DNA of 64,000 bases from Thalassotalea sp. 273M-4 (GTDB lineage: Bacteria; Pseudomonadota; Gammaproteobacteria; Enterobacterales; Alteromonadaceae): contig NZ_CP166961.1 in the NCBI RefSeq assembly GCF_041410465.1, forward strand, positions 124,001 through 188,000. The letters run 5' to 3'. The notes below the pieces were generated by a model that was not told the DNA's origin, searched no databases, and was given only the letters and a program-made list of their open reading frames with translations. How positions within the stretch are numbered: the stretch's first letter is position 1; every line of letters starts with the position of its first letter. Below, in pieces: positions 45,234 through 54,457 of the stretch. The translations under genes and the position numbers were made by a program.

Positions 45234-46814
45234 ATGATGAATAACTCGGCTTCGTTACCTACAGACGCTGTTGATAACAACAGCGAGATCGAATTATCTA
45301 CTTCTGATATGCAGTCGCCATTGCCTGAACAAGCAATCAATGTTGAGGGTTTTCGCTCTTTGCCGTTTGGTTTTGCTAATCGGCATAATGTCTTGCTGAT
45401 TCAAGATGAAAATCAAAACATTGTGTTGCATTGTACGGATGCCGCGAGCGTCGATGCCATTTTAGAAGTTCGACGCTTTACCGGCCGAGGTTTTGACATT
45501 GTTACGCATTCTCAAGAAACCTTTGAGCGCTTGCTGACCGAAGCCTATCAACGGGATTCATCGGAAGCCAAACAAATGATGGAAGATATTGGCAATGAGG
45601 CCAATTTGTATTCCTTAGCCGATGAAATCACCGAAGCAGAAGATTTACTTGAAAATGAAGATGATGCACCAATCATTAAATTGATCAATGCGATGTTAAG
45701 TGAAGCCATTAAAGAAAATGCTTCCGATATTCACATTGAAACCTTTGAAAAAGTGCTTAAAATTCGATTTCGAGTCGATGGTGTCTTGCGTGAAGTGTTA
45801 AAGCCTAATCGTAAATTGGCTTCAATGTTGGTATCGCGAATCAAGGTTATGGCAAAACTTGATATCGCCGAAAAACGGATCCCACAAGATGGTCGTATTT
45901 CACTTCGAATTGGTGGTCGAGCGGTAGATGTTCGAGTCTCAACCATGCCATCAAGTCATGGCGAGCGTGTGGTTTTACGTTTATTAGATAAAAATGCTGC
46001 TCGTTTGAATTTACAAGACTTAGGGATGACTGACGCAGCAAGAGAATCATTTACCGATGTGATCAGCAAACCACATGGGATTATTTTGGTGACCGGACCA
46101 ACGGGCTCGGGTAAGAGTACCACCTTATATGCAGGCTTAACGCAAATTGATTCGAATAAGCGCAATATTTTAACGGTTGAAGACCCGATTGAATTTGCCA
46201 TTGAAGGCATCGGCCAAACGCAGGTGAACACCAAAGTCGATATGACTTTTGCCCGAGGTTTAAGAGCCATATTACGTCAAGATCCCGACGTGGTGATGGT
46301 CGGTGAGATCCGTGATATTGAAACCGCGCAAATTGCGGTACAAGCAAGTTTGACCGGTCACTTGGTATTATCAACTCTGCATACCAATACCGCTGCTGGT
46401 GCGATCACCCGTTTAGAAGAGATGGGGATTGAACCTTTCTTATTGTCATCGAGTTTGCTTGGCGTATTAGCACAGCGCTTGGTTCGTACCTTATGTCCAG
46501 TTTGTAAAGAGGCGCATCACCCCAGTGAAGAAGAAATGCAGTTGCTTGGTATAAGCGATGGTAATGCATTAATTTATCGCTCCATTGGTTGTTCCGAATG
46601 TAACTTTACCGGTTATCGTGGCCGCACGGGGATCCATGAGTTATTGGTTGTCAATGACGATATTCGTGAGATGATCCATACCGGCAAAGGTGAGCAAGCG
46701 ATTGAAAAGTACGTGCGCAGTAAAACTTCAAGTATTCGTACCGATGGTTTTAATAAAGTGTTGGCCGGTCTAACAACTTTAGAAGAAGTATTACGCGTAA
46801 CCCGGGAAGGTTAA
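45234..46814 (+). CDS. gspE: Type II secretion ATPase GspE
   Basis: A 526-aa cytoplasmic ATPase that powers pseudopilus assembly. The N-terminal domain (about 30-130) binds GspL. The C-terminal RecA-like domain has Walker [11 protein letters not shown], the Asp box (SDIHIETF), the His box ([10 protein letters not shown]) and a Walker B-type VMVGEIRD. A zinc-binding four-Cys element is present (CPVC and CSEC), as in canonical GspE. Two adjacent ATGs (45234 and 45237) follow AGGG; the choice hardly matters. It starts 6 nt after gspD. Confidence 0.97.
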   Translation: MMNNSASLPTDAVDNNSEIELSTSDMQSPLPEQAINVEGFRSLPFGFANRHNVLLIQDENQNIVLHCTDAASVDAILEVRRFTGRGFDIVTHSQETFERLLTEAYQRDSSEAKQMMEDIGNEANLYSLADEITEAEDLLENEDDAPIIKLINAMLSEAIKENASDIHIETFEKVLKIRFRVDGVLREVLKPNRKLASMLVSRIKVMAKLDIAEKRIPQDGRISLRIGGRAVDVRVSTMPSSHGERVVLRLLDKNAARLNLQDLGMTDAARESFTDVISKPHGIILVTGPTGSGKSTTLYAGLTQIDSNKRNILTVEDPIEFAIEGIGQTQVNTKVDMTFARGLRAILRQDPDVVMVGEIRDIETAQIAVQASLTGHLVLSTLHTNTAAGAITRLEEMGIEPFLLSSSLLGVLAQRLVRTLCPVCKEAHHPSEEEMQLLGISDGNALIYRSIGCSECNFTGYRGRTGIHELLVVNDDIREMIHTGKGEQAIEKYVRSKTSSIRTDGFNKVLAGLTTLEEVLRVTREG

Positions 46815-46817
46815 TCG

Positions 46818-48032
46818 ATGGCAGCATTTGATTATCAGGCCGTTGACGCCAAAGGCAAAACCAAAAAAGGTGTTATTGAAGGGGATACCGCTCGTCAAGT
46901 TCGTAGTTTGCTCCGTGAACAGGGCTTGATCCCCATTGAAGTGACTGCCAGTTTAAACAAAGCCAAAGAACAGTCCACAGGATCTCGCTTTGGTGGTAAA
47001 CGCATATCGACAACGGAGCTGGCGTTAATTACCCGTCAATTAGCTACGTTGGTGGAGTCGGGCTTACCGTTAGAAGAGGCGCTACTGGCTGTGGCCGAGC
47101 AGTGTGAAAAAGATAAACTAAAAAGTATCATCATGTCGGTGCGCTCTAAAGTAACGGAAGGTTTCACTTTAGCCGAGTCGATGGCAGAATTTCCGGCCAT
47201 TTTTGAAAACTTATATCGAGCGATGGTGGCTGCGGGTGAAAAGTCAGGTCACTTAGATAATGTGTTAAATCGCTTGGCAGACTATACCGAGCAACGTCAA
47301 CATATGCGTTCCCAGCTTATTCAAGCATTAGTTTACCCCATTATTATGACCGTGATTGCGGTTAGCGTTATTATTGTTTTGTTGGTGGCCGTTGTGCCTG
47401 AAATTGTTGGTCAGTTTGAACACATGAACCAGCAACTTCCGGCGACCACAACGTTTTTAATCGCGGTCAGTGAATTTTTACAATCTTACGCTTTGTGGAT
47501 TGTATTATTAATTGTTTTGGCCATTGTGGCGTTTAAGCAAATGATGAAAAAACCAGGCTTTCGTTTGCAAGTTCATGCCAAAACTTTATTTTTACCGATC
47601 ATTGGCAAAGTCGCTCGTGGCATCAATACCGCTCGGTTTGCGCGAACGTTAAGCATTTGTACAGCCAGTGCCGTGCCATTATTAGAGAGCATGAAGATTG
47701 CCGGAGAGGTACTCACCAACGAGCATATAAAAGCTCGGGTAAAAGAAGCCGCCGACAAAGTGCGCGAAGGTACCAGTTTGCAGTCGTCATTGAAACAAAC
47801 CAAGTTATTTCCCCCAATGATGTTACACATGATTGCCAGTGGTGAAAAAAGTGGCGAGTTAGAACAAATGTTAGAACGAGCGGCGGATAATCAGGATCGT
47901 GAATTTGAAGCCATCGTTAGTATCTCATTAAAAGTCTTTGAACCGGCTCTCATGGTATCGATGGCGGGTGTGGTACTATTTATAGTAATGGCAATTATTC
48001 AGCCAATACTGCAGTTAAATACATTAATATAG
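46818..48032 (+). CDS. gspF: Type II secretion platform protein GspF
   Basis: A 404-aa polytopic inner-membrane protein at the base of the T2SS. The N-terminal cytoplasmic domain begins FDYQAVDAKGKTKKGVIEGD, the family signature. Two PilC/GspF-type repeats (about 70-195 and 270-400) contain LATLVESGLPLEEAL and RTLSICTASAVPLLES, and three membrane segments lie at about 170-193, 222-241 and 373-396. It starts 3 nt after gspE, and gspG follows 9 nt after its stop. Confidence 0.96.
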   Translation: MAAFDYQAVDAKGKTKKGVIEGDTARQVRSLLREQGLIPIEVTASLNKAKEQSTGSRFGGKRISTTELALITRQLATLVESGLPLEEALLAVAEQCEKDKLKSIIMSVRSKVTEGFTLAESMAEFPAIFENLYRAMVAAGEKSGHLDNVLNRLADYTEQRQHMRSQLIQALVYPIIMTVIAVSVIIVLLVAVVPEIVGQFEHMNQQLPATTTFLIAVSEFLQSYALWIVLLIVLAIVAFKQMMKKPGFRLQVHAKTLFLPIIGKVARGINTARFARTLSICTASAVPLLESMKIAGEVLTNEHIKARVKEAADKVREGTSLQSSLKQTKLFPPMMLHMIASGEKSGELEQMLERAADNQDREFEAIVSISLKVFEPALMVSMAGVVLFIVMAIIQPILQLNTLI

Positions 48033-48041
48033 GAATTAAAT

Positions 48042-48506
48042 ATGAATCGTAAACAATTTAAGGCATCCAAGGGTTTTACCTTGTTAGAAGTCATGGTCGT
48101 TATTGTTATCTTAGGTATTTTGGGCAGTATGGTCGTTCCTAATTTAATTGGTAACCTAGACAAAGCCAATATTCAAAAAGCCATCTCTGATGTCTCGGCC
48201 TTAGAAGGGGCGATGATTCGTTATAAAACCGACAATTATCAATTCCCAACGACCGATCAAGGTCTAGAAGCCCTGGTAGAAGAAACCGATATTGAACCCC
48301 TACCAAGGCGCTTTCTTGATGGTGGTTATATTAACCGACTACCCGAAGACCCATGGGGTAATGAATACATTCTTCTCAGTCCTGGTGAAATGGGTAAATT
48401 TGATATTTTTAGTGCTGGCGCCGATGGTGAACCAGGTACCGATGATGATATTGGTAACTGGAACCTAGAAGAGTGGCGCTCTGGTAAAAAACAAAGCGAT
48501 TCTTAA
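48042..48506 (+). CDS. gspG: Major pseudopilin GspG
   Basis: A 154-aa precursor. The leader MNRKQFKASKG is cut before FTLLEVMVVIVILGILGSMVVP, with Glu5 present. The conserved pseudopilin body follows (YKTDNYQFPTTDQGLEALV, GGYINRLPEDPWGNEY), and a calcium-binding loop closes the fold (GADGEPGTDDDIGNW). It builds the pseudopilus shaft that pushes substrates through GspD. The prepilin peptidase is not encoded in this window. Confidence 0.97.
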   Translation: MNRKQFKASKGFTLLEVMVVIVILGILGSMVVPNLIGNLDKANIQKAISDVSALEGAMIRYKTDNYQFPTTDQGLEALVEETDIEPLPRRFLDGGYINRLPEDPWGNEYILLSPGEMGKFDIFSAGADGEPGTDDDIGNWNLEEWRSGKKQSDS

Positions 48507-48557
48507 TGTTTCACTAGATGCTATTGAAGCAGTTGTCGCCTTTAAAGGAATAATTCG

Positions 48558-49133
48558 GTGCGAAGTATTAAGGGGTTTACCCTGCTTGAGGTATTGTTGG
48601 TATTGGTGATCATCGGCTTTATGGTGACTGCCCTGATCCCTGGGATCCGAGGAGTCGATATCGAAGATGAACTTGAGCAACATAGCCAGAAATTTTCCTC
48701 CGTATTTGTTCTTGCCAGCGAATATGCTCTGCTAAATAACCTAGAGTTAGGGCTTTATGTCAAAGACAATAGCTACCAGTTCTTAGGCTTTGATGGAGTA
48801 CGCTGGGTACCCATTTCTGAACATAAATTCTTTCAACAAGTTCAATTTGAACCGCCCTTTAGCATTAAGCTGAGTTTGGATGAACTCGCGCTGGAAGACG
48901 AGCTCTCGCTTGATCAATCATTGTTTGAAGAAATCGAAACCGAAGAATCGTTTAAAGACGAAGAAGAATTCATTTATCCACAAGTCTATATTTTGTCCGC
49001 GGGGGAAATAACCCCGTTTACCTTAACCTTCACCTATGATGATGGCACCGATTTACCGATGAATTTTGATGTTACGGGGGAGTATTCTATACCCTTGGTA
49101 ATAAAAGGACCTTGGTTTGACCATGAACGCTAG
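48558..49133 (+). CDS. gspH: Minor pseudopilin GspH
   Basis: A 191-aa minor pseudopilin starting at a GTG with AAAGGA 7 nt upstream. The short leader MRSIKG is followed by FTLLEVLLVLVIIGFMV with Glu5. The globular part contains the usual LGLYVKDNSYQFLGFDG and WVPI strands. Odd here is a strongly acidic insertion (about residues 113-140), rich in Glu, Asp and Leu, before the final beta strands. The 51-bp gap after gspG is the widest in this operon. Confidence 0.9.
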   Translation: MRSIKGFTLLEVLLVLVIIGFMVTALIPGIRGVDIEDELEQHSQKFSSVFVLASEYALLNNLELGLYVKDNSYQFLGFDGVRWVPISEHKFFQQVQFEPPFSIKLSLDELALEDELSLDQSLFEEIETEESFKDEEEFIYPQVYILSAGEITPFTLTFTYDDGTDLPMNFDVTGEYSIPLVIKGPWFDHER

Positions 49134-49503
49134 ACAAATGAAAGGCTTCACTTTATTGGAAGTCATGCTGGCTTTGGCTATTTTTGCCCTAGCAGGCATG
49201 GCGTTAACTAAGTCGGTCAATTCAACTCTTATGGGAACCAATCATATCGAAGATGTGAGTATTGCTCAGTGGATAGCGGCGAATAAGTTGGTCGATGCTA
49301 CTTTAGATCAAACTTGGCCACCAAAGAAAGCTTCTGGGCGGGTTGAAATGGCAAATCGAGAATGGTTTTTCCATAAAATTGTCAAAGAAACCGAGGATAA
49401 AAACCTACGGGCAATCACCATTGAAGTGCGATTTGATGAAAAAGATAAACACGAGATAACCTCGTTAGTCACTTATGTCAGTAATCCAAAGGCTAAAAGC
49501 TAA
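49123..49503 (+). CDS. gspI: Minor pseudopilin GspI
   Basis: A 126-aa minor pseudopilin. The leader ends in MKG before FTLLEVMLALAIFALAGMAL (Glu5 present). IAQWIAANKLVDA matches the conserved W-x-A-x-N-x-L element of GspI. I use the ATG at 49123; a TTG two codons earlier also reads in frame. It overlaps gspH by 11 nt and gspJ by one base (TAATG), so the genes are coupled. GspI nucleates the GspI-J-K tip complex. Confidence 0.92.
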   Translation: MNARQMKGFTLLEVMLALAIFALAGMALTKSVNSTLMGTNHIEDVSIAQWIAANKLVDATLDQTWPPKKASGRVEMANREWFFHKIVKETEDKNLRAITIEVRFDEKDKHEITSLVTYVSNPKAKS

Positions 49504-50120
49504 TGAGAAATAAAGGCTTTACCTTACTGGAAGTATTAATAGCGGTTGCCCTATTTGCCATTATCTCACTGGCAAGCACGGCTATGCTGACCAACATTAT
49601 AGAAAGCAGCGACGCCAATAAAATAAAAACCAGTCAAATAAATCAGCTACAACGAGCGTTTTTGGTGATGGAAAGAGACTTTTTGCAAATGACTCGTCGC
49701 ACCATACGCCTAGAAGGTGAAGCACCACTTAAGAACTTTATTTACAGTTCAGAAACCAGTTTTGCCAGTGTTGAACAGGGCATTGGTTTCGTTCGAACGG
49801 GTTGGCGCAATCCTGCCTTATTATTACCCCGTAGTGATGTACAAGCGCTTGGATATCAACTAGAAGAACAGACGCTTAACAGAATCCATTATGTCTTTGC
49901 CGATCCGGTTGTTGGCGAAGAGCCAAAAGTTCGGCCCTTGCTCAATGGGGTCAAAAGCTTGGCTTTTGAATATTATTATGCCAACAAGTGGCAAGAAAAT
50001 TTGCCTACCAGTGATTTACCCGAAGCAATCGCAGTGGAAATAGAGTTGGAAGAGTACGGCTTGATTCGTCGCCAATTTTTGTTGCCTAGCACAATGTCGA
50101 GTACCGAAAACAATGATTAG
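49503..50120 (+). CDS. gspJ: Minor pseudopilin GspJ
   Basis: A 205-aa minor pseudopilin with leader MRNKG before FTLLEVLIAVALFAIISLAS. LQRAFLVMERDFLQMTRR is the conserved amphipathic region, and VRTGWRNPALLLPRSDVQ is a typical GspJ strand set. It binds GspI and GspK at the pseudopilus tip. Its stop overlaps the gspK start by 8 nt. Confidence 0.93.
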   Translation: MRNKGFTLLEVLIAVALFAIISLASTAMLTNIIESSDANKIKTSQINQLQRAFLVMERDFLQMTRRTIRLEGEAPLKNFIYSSETSFASVEQGIGFVRTGWRNPALLLPRSDVQALGYQLEEQTLNRIHYVFADPVVGEEPKVRPLLNGVKSLAFEYYYANKWQENLPTSDLPEAIAVEIELEEYGLIRRQFLLPSTMSSTENND

Positions 50121-51204
50121 AGCCGCGCAAAAAGGGGTAGCGTTAATTACTGTGTTGCTTGTGGTTGCACTGGCGGTTGTTTTTGCGACCAAAATGAATT
50201 CTGCCTTATTGTTGCAATTGCAACGGGTCGAAAACATAAACTCAAACCAGCAAGCCTATTGGTATGCGATGGGGGCTGAAGCGTTTGCGAAAACAGTATT
50301 AACCCTTTCTTTTCAAGATAGCAGCGACAAGAATGTGACGCACTTAGGGCAAATTTGGGCGTCAGGGCAAAGTAGCTTTCCAGTTGACCTTGGTGAGATC
50401 AGTGGCGAAATATCCGACTTACAATCTTGTCTTAACTTAAACGCTTTGGTGCAATCAGAACAAACCAAAGCCGAATCGTATTCAACGGGCAGTGGTAACA
50501 GCCAGACCAATGCAGACGACAAGGCTAGCGATACGGGCGATGAAAGCAGCCAAACTAATAACGAACAAAGTGGTGAAAAAAACCTCCCTAAAATGGCCTT
50601 AAAAGAGCTTATCATTTTACTTGAGGTCGAAGGCATCACCAGTTTTGAAGCCGAGTCCATGGCGGATTCATTATATGACTGGCTTGACGGTGACAGTATT
50701 ATTTCTGGTTCGGGTGGGGCTGAAGATAACGACTATGCCGCCAAATTACACCCCTATCTGGCAGCCAACAGTAAATTGGCCAGTGTGGGCGAATTACGCG
50801 TCATTGAGCATTTTACCCCAGCTGTGATAAACGCATTAAAAGACTATGTTTGTGTGCTCCCTAATTCGGATATACACAAAATAAACATCAATACCATCGA
50901 CCCAGAAAAGCCCATCTTATTGCAGGCTTTATTAGGTGGTATAGACAAATCACAGGCGCAAGATATACTGTCTGAACGCGGCGACAGCGGATTTGAAAAA
51001 ATCGAGGATTTTTATAGTCTTACGCAAGTTAAAGAGATTAAAGATTTTAATCAATTTCGTCAGCAGTTTGTGGTCGACAGTGAGTACTTTAAGCTGAAAA
51101 CAACAACATCATTTAACAACAGTTTTTTCAGTATGAGTTCAGTGATGAAAATTAATACCGATCAAAGCATCAGCGTCATCAATCGCAGTATTGGAGCAGA
51201 TTAA
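50113..51204 (+). CDS. gspK: Minor pseudopilin GspK
   Basis: A 363-aa tip pseudopilin. The N-terminal helix is GVALITVLLVVALAVVFATK, lacking Glu5 as is usual for GspK. QAYWYAMGAEAFAKTVL, YDWLDGDSIISGSGGAEDNDY and ININTIDPEKPILLQALL are family motifs, the last in the saposin-like alpha domain. Unusual is a low-complexity stretch of about 45 residues (about 115-160), rich in Ser, Asn, Gln, Asp and Glu, placed between two conserved parts. Start and stop overlap with gspJ and gspL. Confidence 0.93.
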   Translation: MIRAAQKGVALITVLLVVALAVVFATKMNSALLLQLQRVENINSNQQAYWYAMGAEAFAKTVLTLSFQDSSDKNVTHLGQIWASGQSSFPVDLGEISGEISDLQSCLNLNALVQSEQTKAESYSTGSGNSQTNADDKASDTGDESSQTNNEQSGEKNLPKMALKELIILLEVEGITSFEAESMADSLYDWLDGDSIISGSGGAEDNDYAAKLHPYLAANSKLASVGELRVIEHFTPAVINALKDYVCVLPNSDIHKININTIDPEKPILLQALLGGIDKSQAQDILSERGDSGFEKIEDFYSLTQVKEIKDFNQFRQQFVVDSEYFKLKTTTSFNNSFFSMSSVMKINTDQSISVINRSIGAD

Positions 51205-52427
51205 TGAAAGAAACCCTCTATATCCGTATTTCAAGTCAGGAACAAGGGCCTATTCAATGGCTTATTGAACAACCTGGCAATGAGGATGAAATTGCTAGCG
51301 GTCGCTTAAGCTCTTGCTTTGAGCTTGGTGAATTAACCGAAAAAGCCTACAATCGAGACGTTGTTGTACTGGTCAATGGCGCTGATGTACATGTAACCGC
51401 ACTACCTGTTCCTGGCAAATCAGACCGGGCGATTAAAAGCGCCGCACCTTTTATGATTGAAGACAATATCGCCCAAGATGTTGAAGAGTTGTATTTTGCT
51501 TTTAGCAACAAGCCAAAAGGCTATCAGGGGGATGCCAATTGCTTTTTAGCTTATGTTCAAGAGCACCAAATGCACACGTGGTTGGGCTGGTTCGCCAAGG
51601 CCAATATTGCAATTAAACAAATGCTACCCGATGTTTTAGCTATGCCGGTGATTGATGGTGCTTGGACGGCGATTGAAATTGATGGCCAATGGCTACTGGC
51701 AAAATCGGTTTGGGATGGTGCGGTAATAGATAGCAATTTTGCGCCGGTGGTCTTACAAAAAGCCTGTCAGGAGAATAAAACACCATGCCAAATTCACCTA
51801 TACAGTGAGTTTTCAGGCGATATTGACAACATCGAGTTTACGTTAGAAGAGCCTGAGTTACCCATGTTGTTATTGGCAAGGGGGGCTGCTAAGCAATCAT
51901 TTAATTTATTGCAGGGGGCGTTTCAAATAAAAGAAAAGACATCACCACTGCGTAAGAATTGGTTGGCAGTCGCCTCGATAGCGATGCTTGCGCTGGTGCT
52001 TAATTTACTTCTTAAAGGTGTTGAAATTTGGCAACTAGAAGCCGAATATGATGCACTCTCAGCGCAAATTGAGCAAAATTACAAAGAGGTTTTTCCCGAC
52101 ACCAAACGGGTTCGATTAAATACCGTAAAACGCCAGTTATCGAATAAAATTTCCGAGCTTGGTGGTGGTAGTAGTGATACCGATTTGCTGGTGATGATTG
52201 ACCGGATAAGGCCAGCTTTTATTGCCGTCCCCAGTTTGAAACCGGACTCATTACGTTTTGATGCTAAACGCAATGAGCTTAGACTCAATGTTCGAGGAAA
52301 AAACTATCAAAGTTTTGAAGCGTTTAAAGCGGAACTTATCAAAGCTGACTTAGACGTTGATGCGGGAGCCCAAAGTAATCAAGGCGATCAAGTTGTGGGT
52401 TCATTTAACATCAAAGGAAAATCATAA
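51204..52427 (+). CDS. gspL: Type II secretion protein GspL
   Basis: A 407-aa bitopic protein. The N-terminal cytoplasmic actin-like domain (about 1-240) recruits GspE, one membrane segment lies at about 250-272, and a periplasmic ferredoxin-like domain (about 325-405) pairs with GspM. SAAPFMIEDNIAQDVEELYFA is the typical cytoplasmic motif. ATG overlaps the gspK stop by one base and the stop overlaps the gspM ATG. Length is normal for the family. Confidence 0.93.
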   Translation: MKETLYIRISSQEQGPIQWLIEQPGNEDEIASGRLSSCFELGELTEKAYNRDVVVLVNGADVHVTALPVPGKSDRAIKSAAPFMIEDNIAQDVEELYFAFSNKPKGYQGDANCFLAYVQEHQMHTWLGWFAKANIAIKQMLPDVLAMPVIDGAWTAIEIDGQWLLAKSVWDGAVIDSNFAPVVLQKACQENKTPCQIHLYSEFSGDIDNIEFTLEEPELPMLLLARGAAKQSFNLLQGAFQIKEKTSPLRKNWLAVASIAMLALVLNLLLKGVEIWQLEAEYDALSAQIEQNYKEVFPDTKRVRLNTVKRQLSNKISELGGGSSDTDLLVMIDRIRPAFIAVPSLKPDSLRFDAKRNELRLNVRGKNYQSFEAFKAELIKADLDVDAGAQSNQGDQVVGSFNIKGKS

Positions 52428-52897
52428 TGCTAAAAGAAAAATGGCAGGCATTAAATCAACGAGAGAAATCTTTGGTGGCCATCATGGCGCTAGTGGTTAC
52501 GATTTTTTTATTCGTCACCGTTATTTGGCAACCATTAAATGATAGTGTCGAAAGAAGTAAAGAGCGGGTTGAGAGGCAACAAAAACTGGCCGCATGGATG
52601 GCAACAAACCTACAACGCTACCAGGCCTTAAAACAACAAGGCGGGGTAACTTCAACGGGAAGTTTATCGAGCATTGTAAACCGTACAGCTCGAAGTCAAA
52701 ATATCACCTTAGCCAGAATGCAACCACAAGGGGATGATTTGCAAGTGTGGATAGATGAGGTGCCTTTTGATAACTTGATCACGTGGCTTGATAGCTTAAC
52801 AACCCGTGAAGGTTTGCACGTTGAGGCCATCGATATTGCACCAGCATCGGTTGCTGGTACGGTTAAAGTAAGACGATTACAGGTATCTAAAGGATGA
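52427..52897 (+). CDS. gspM: Type II secretion protein GspM
   Basis: A 156-aa inner-membrane protein. KWQALNQREKSLVAIMALVVTIF is the N-terminal cytoplasmic tail and membrane segment of GspM, followed by a coiled coil (residues about 40-75) and a small ferredoxin-like periplasmic domain (LARMQPQGDDLQVWIDEV, FDNLITWLDSL). It pairs with GspL in the assembly platform. It overlaps gspL by one base and gspN by 4 nt. Confidence 0.92.
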   Translation: MLKEKWQALNQREKSLVAIMALVVTIFLFVTVIWQPLNDSVERSKERVERQQKLAAWMATNLQRYQALKQQGGVTSTGSLSSIVNRTARSQNITLARMQPQGDDLQVWIDEVPFDNLITWLDSLTTREGLHVEAIDIAPASVAGTVKVRRLQVSKG

Positions 52898-53643
52898 TTT
52901 CAGGTAAGAAACTCACTCTAATAGTGGTTATATTTGTCGTTGCCTATTTGGGGTTTGTTATTGCTCTGGCACCGATTAAAAATATATTAGGATTTGTAGA
53001 ACTACCAAAACAGGTGGCCGTGGTGAACCCCAAAGGCAGCCTTTGGCATGGCCGGGCAGAAAGTATTTGGGTTGAACAGGTAGAACTGAAGAATGTACGC
53101 TGGACGGTGAATTTATTGTCTTTATTAACCTTTAACCCAAGTGTTGACATTGACTTTGGTAATCGCAGTAAGAGCCAACCAAACGGCAGCCTAACATTAA
53201 GAGGGTTAAGCTCTGATTTAACCGTTAGCGATGCGAACGTATCGGTAGCGGCAAACACCGCCTTGTCTTATTATCCGGTGCCATTTGAGTTGCAAGCTGA
53301 TGGCGACTTACAGTTAAACATCGATAAGTTTGTTGTTGGTCAACCGATTTGTTCACACCTTGCAGGGCAATTAAGTTGGCCGCAAGCACGCGTTAGTGCA
53401 ATGGATGAAAGCGTTGAATTGGGCCCATTAAAGGCTGATTTAACCTGCGAACAAGGCGAATTGCTGGTTACCATAGATATCAATAATAACCTTGGCCTAG
53501 AATTTAACGCACGGGTGGCAATGGATAAAATTAGCGGCCAAGGGTATTTAACTCCGGGGGCTAAGTTTCCGGCCGAAGTACGACCATTACTCAGCTTTAT
53601 TGGGCGACCCGATAATCGTGGTCGTTATCGTTTGAAAATTTAA
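52894..53643 (+). CDS. gspN: Type II secretion protein GspN
   Basis: A 249-aa protein with one N-terminal membrane segment (about 7-29) and a periplasmic beta-rich domain. NPKGSLWHGRAESI and VRWTVNLLSLL are the GspN family markers. GspN is accessory and absent from some T2SS clusters; its role is not well defined. Here it closes the operon before a strong terminator. Two Cys in the second half (QPICS, LTCEQ) could form a disulfide. Confidence 0.9.
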   Translation: MISGKKLTLIVVIFVVAYLGFVIALAPIKNILGFVELPKQVAVVNPKGSLWHGRAESIWVEQVELKNVRWTVNLLSLLTFNPSVDIDFGNRSKSQPNGSLTLRGLSSDLTVSDANVSVAANTALSYYPVPFELQADGDLQLNIDKFVVGQPICSHLAGQLSWPQARVSAMDESVELGPLKADLTCEQGELLVTIDINNNLGLEFNARVAMDKISGQGYLTPGAKFPAEVRPLLSFIGRPDNRGRYRLKI

Positions 53644-53659
53644 TCACGTTTCACTCATA

Positions 53660-53690
53660 GGGATTGCAACAGCAATCCCTTTTCATTTTT
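53660..53690 (+). terminator. Intrinsic terminator of the gsp operon
   Basis: GGGATTGC, a 4-nt AACA loop and GCAATCCC are followed by a T-rich tract (TTTTCATTTTT). It starts 17 nt after the gspN stop. Confidence 0.88.
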
Positions 53691-53756
53691 ACTTTATGAT
53701 GGTTGAATTGCGATTGATAAGAGCAAGGGGCTATTGGCTATCGTGTTGGCTCGAGG

Positions 53757-54455
53757 TTATTTGGCGGCGAGTAAAATGGCTTTGGCTTGATCAGGATAAT
53801 TTGCAAATACACCATCTACCTTAAGCTTGGCTAAATGGATAAGATCTTCCTGCCGATCGCAGGTATAGACATACACTTTTAGTCCACGCTGGTGAGCATC
53901 TTCGACAAATGCTTGGCTTATCACATCAAAATCGACATGCACACTGTAGGCATTAAGTGCGCTGGCAAAAGCGGCATAATCAATCGGACAGCTGGCGGTT
54001 AAGGCACCAATTTGGTAACTAGGGGCAAGTTGCTTTAGGTGTTTTATTAGGTGATGATCAAATGAGGAAACGATAAATTGTTGTTGGCTAAAGCCGTAAT
54101 GGTTGATCGCATGCTGCATCGCTTGCAGGGTTAATTCAACGGTTCCTGCGGACTTTAATTCGATATTGACAGAGCATTGACCAGCAATCAGTTCGAGCGC
54201 TTCATTTAGGGTCGGAATTTGGCAGTTTTTACCGGCGTCGAGTAAACGTAACTGAGTAAAACTCATTTGACTTACTCGGCCATGACCGTTGGTGGTTTTA
54301 TCAACCCAATGGTCATGAATAAGCACGAGTTGCCCATCACAAAGGTGAACATCAATTTCAATGGCGTCCACCTTCATGTGCAAAGCTTTTTTAATGGCTA
54401 AGAGCGTATTCTCTGGCTCGTAACCACTGGCTCCGCGATGGGCAAAAATGCGCAC
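53757..54455 (-). CDS. Glycerophosphodiester phosphodiesterase (cytoplasmic, UgpQ-like)
   Basis: A 232-aa TIM-barrel enzyme that hydrolyses glycerophosphodiesters to glycerol-3-phosphate and an alcohol. AHRGASGYEPENTL at the N terminus carries catalytic His6 and the metal Glu. EIDVHLCDGQLVLIHD supplies the second metal site and the second His. VNIELKS and VDGVFANYPD are further family strands. There is no signal peptide, so the cytoplasmic UgpQ type fits better than periplasmic GlpQ. It starts 2 nt after psd, suggesting a phospholipid-turnover pair. Confidence 0.93.
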   Translation of the reverse strand: MRIFAHRGASGYEPENTLLAIKKALHMKVDAIEIDVHLCDGQLVLIHDHWVDKTTNGHGRVSQMSFTQLRLLDAGKNCQIPTLNEALELIAGQCSVNIELKSAGTVELTLQAMQHAINHYGFSQQQFIVSSFDHHLIKHLKQLAPSYQIGALTASCPIDYAAFASALNAYSVHVDFDVISQAFVEDAHQRGLKVYVYTCDRQEDLIHLAKLKVDGVFANYPDQAKAILLAAK

Positions 54456-54457
54456 AA

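Noticed and set aside
50313..50660. Open frame of 115 codons antisense to gspK
   Set aside because: It mirrors the low-complexity insert of gspK and has no independent support.
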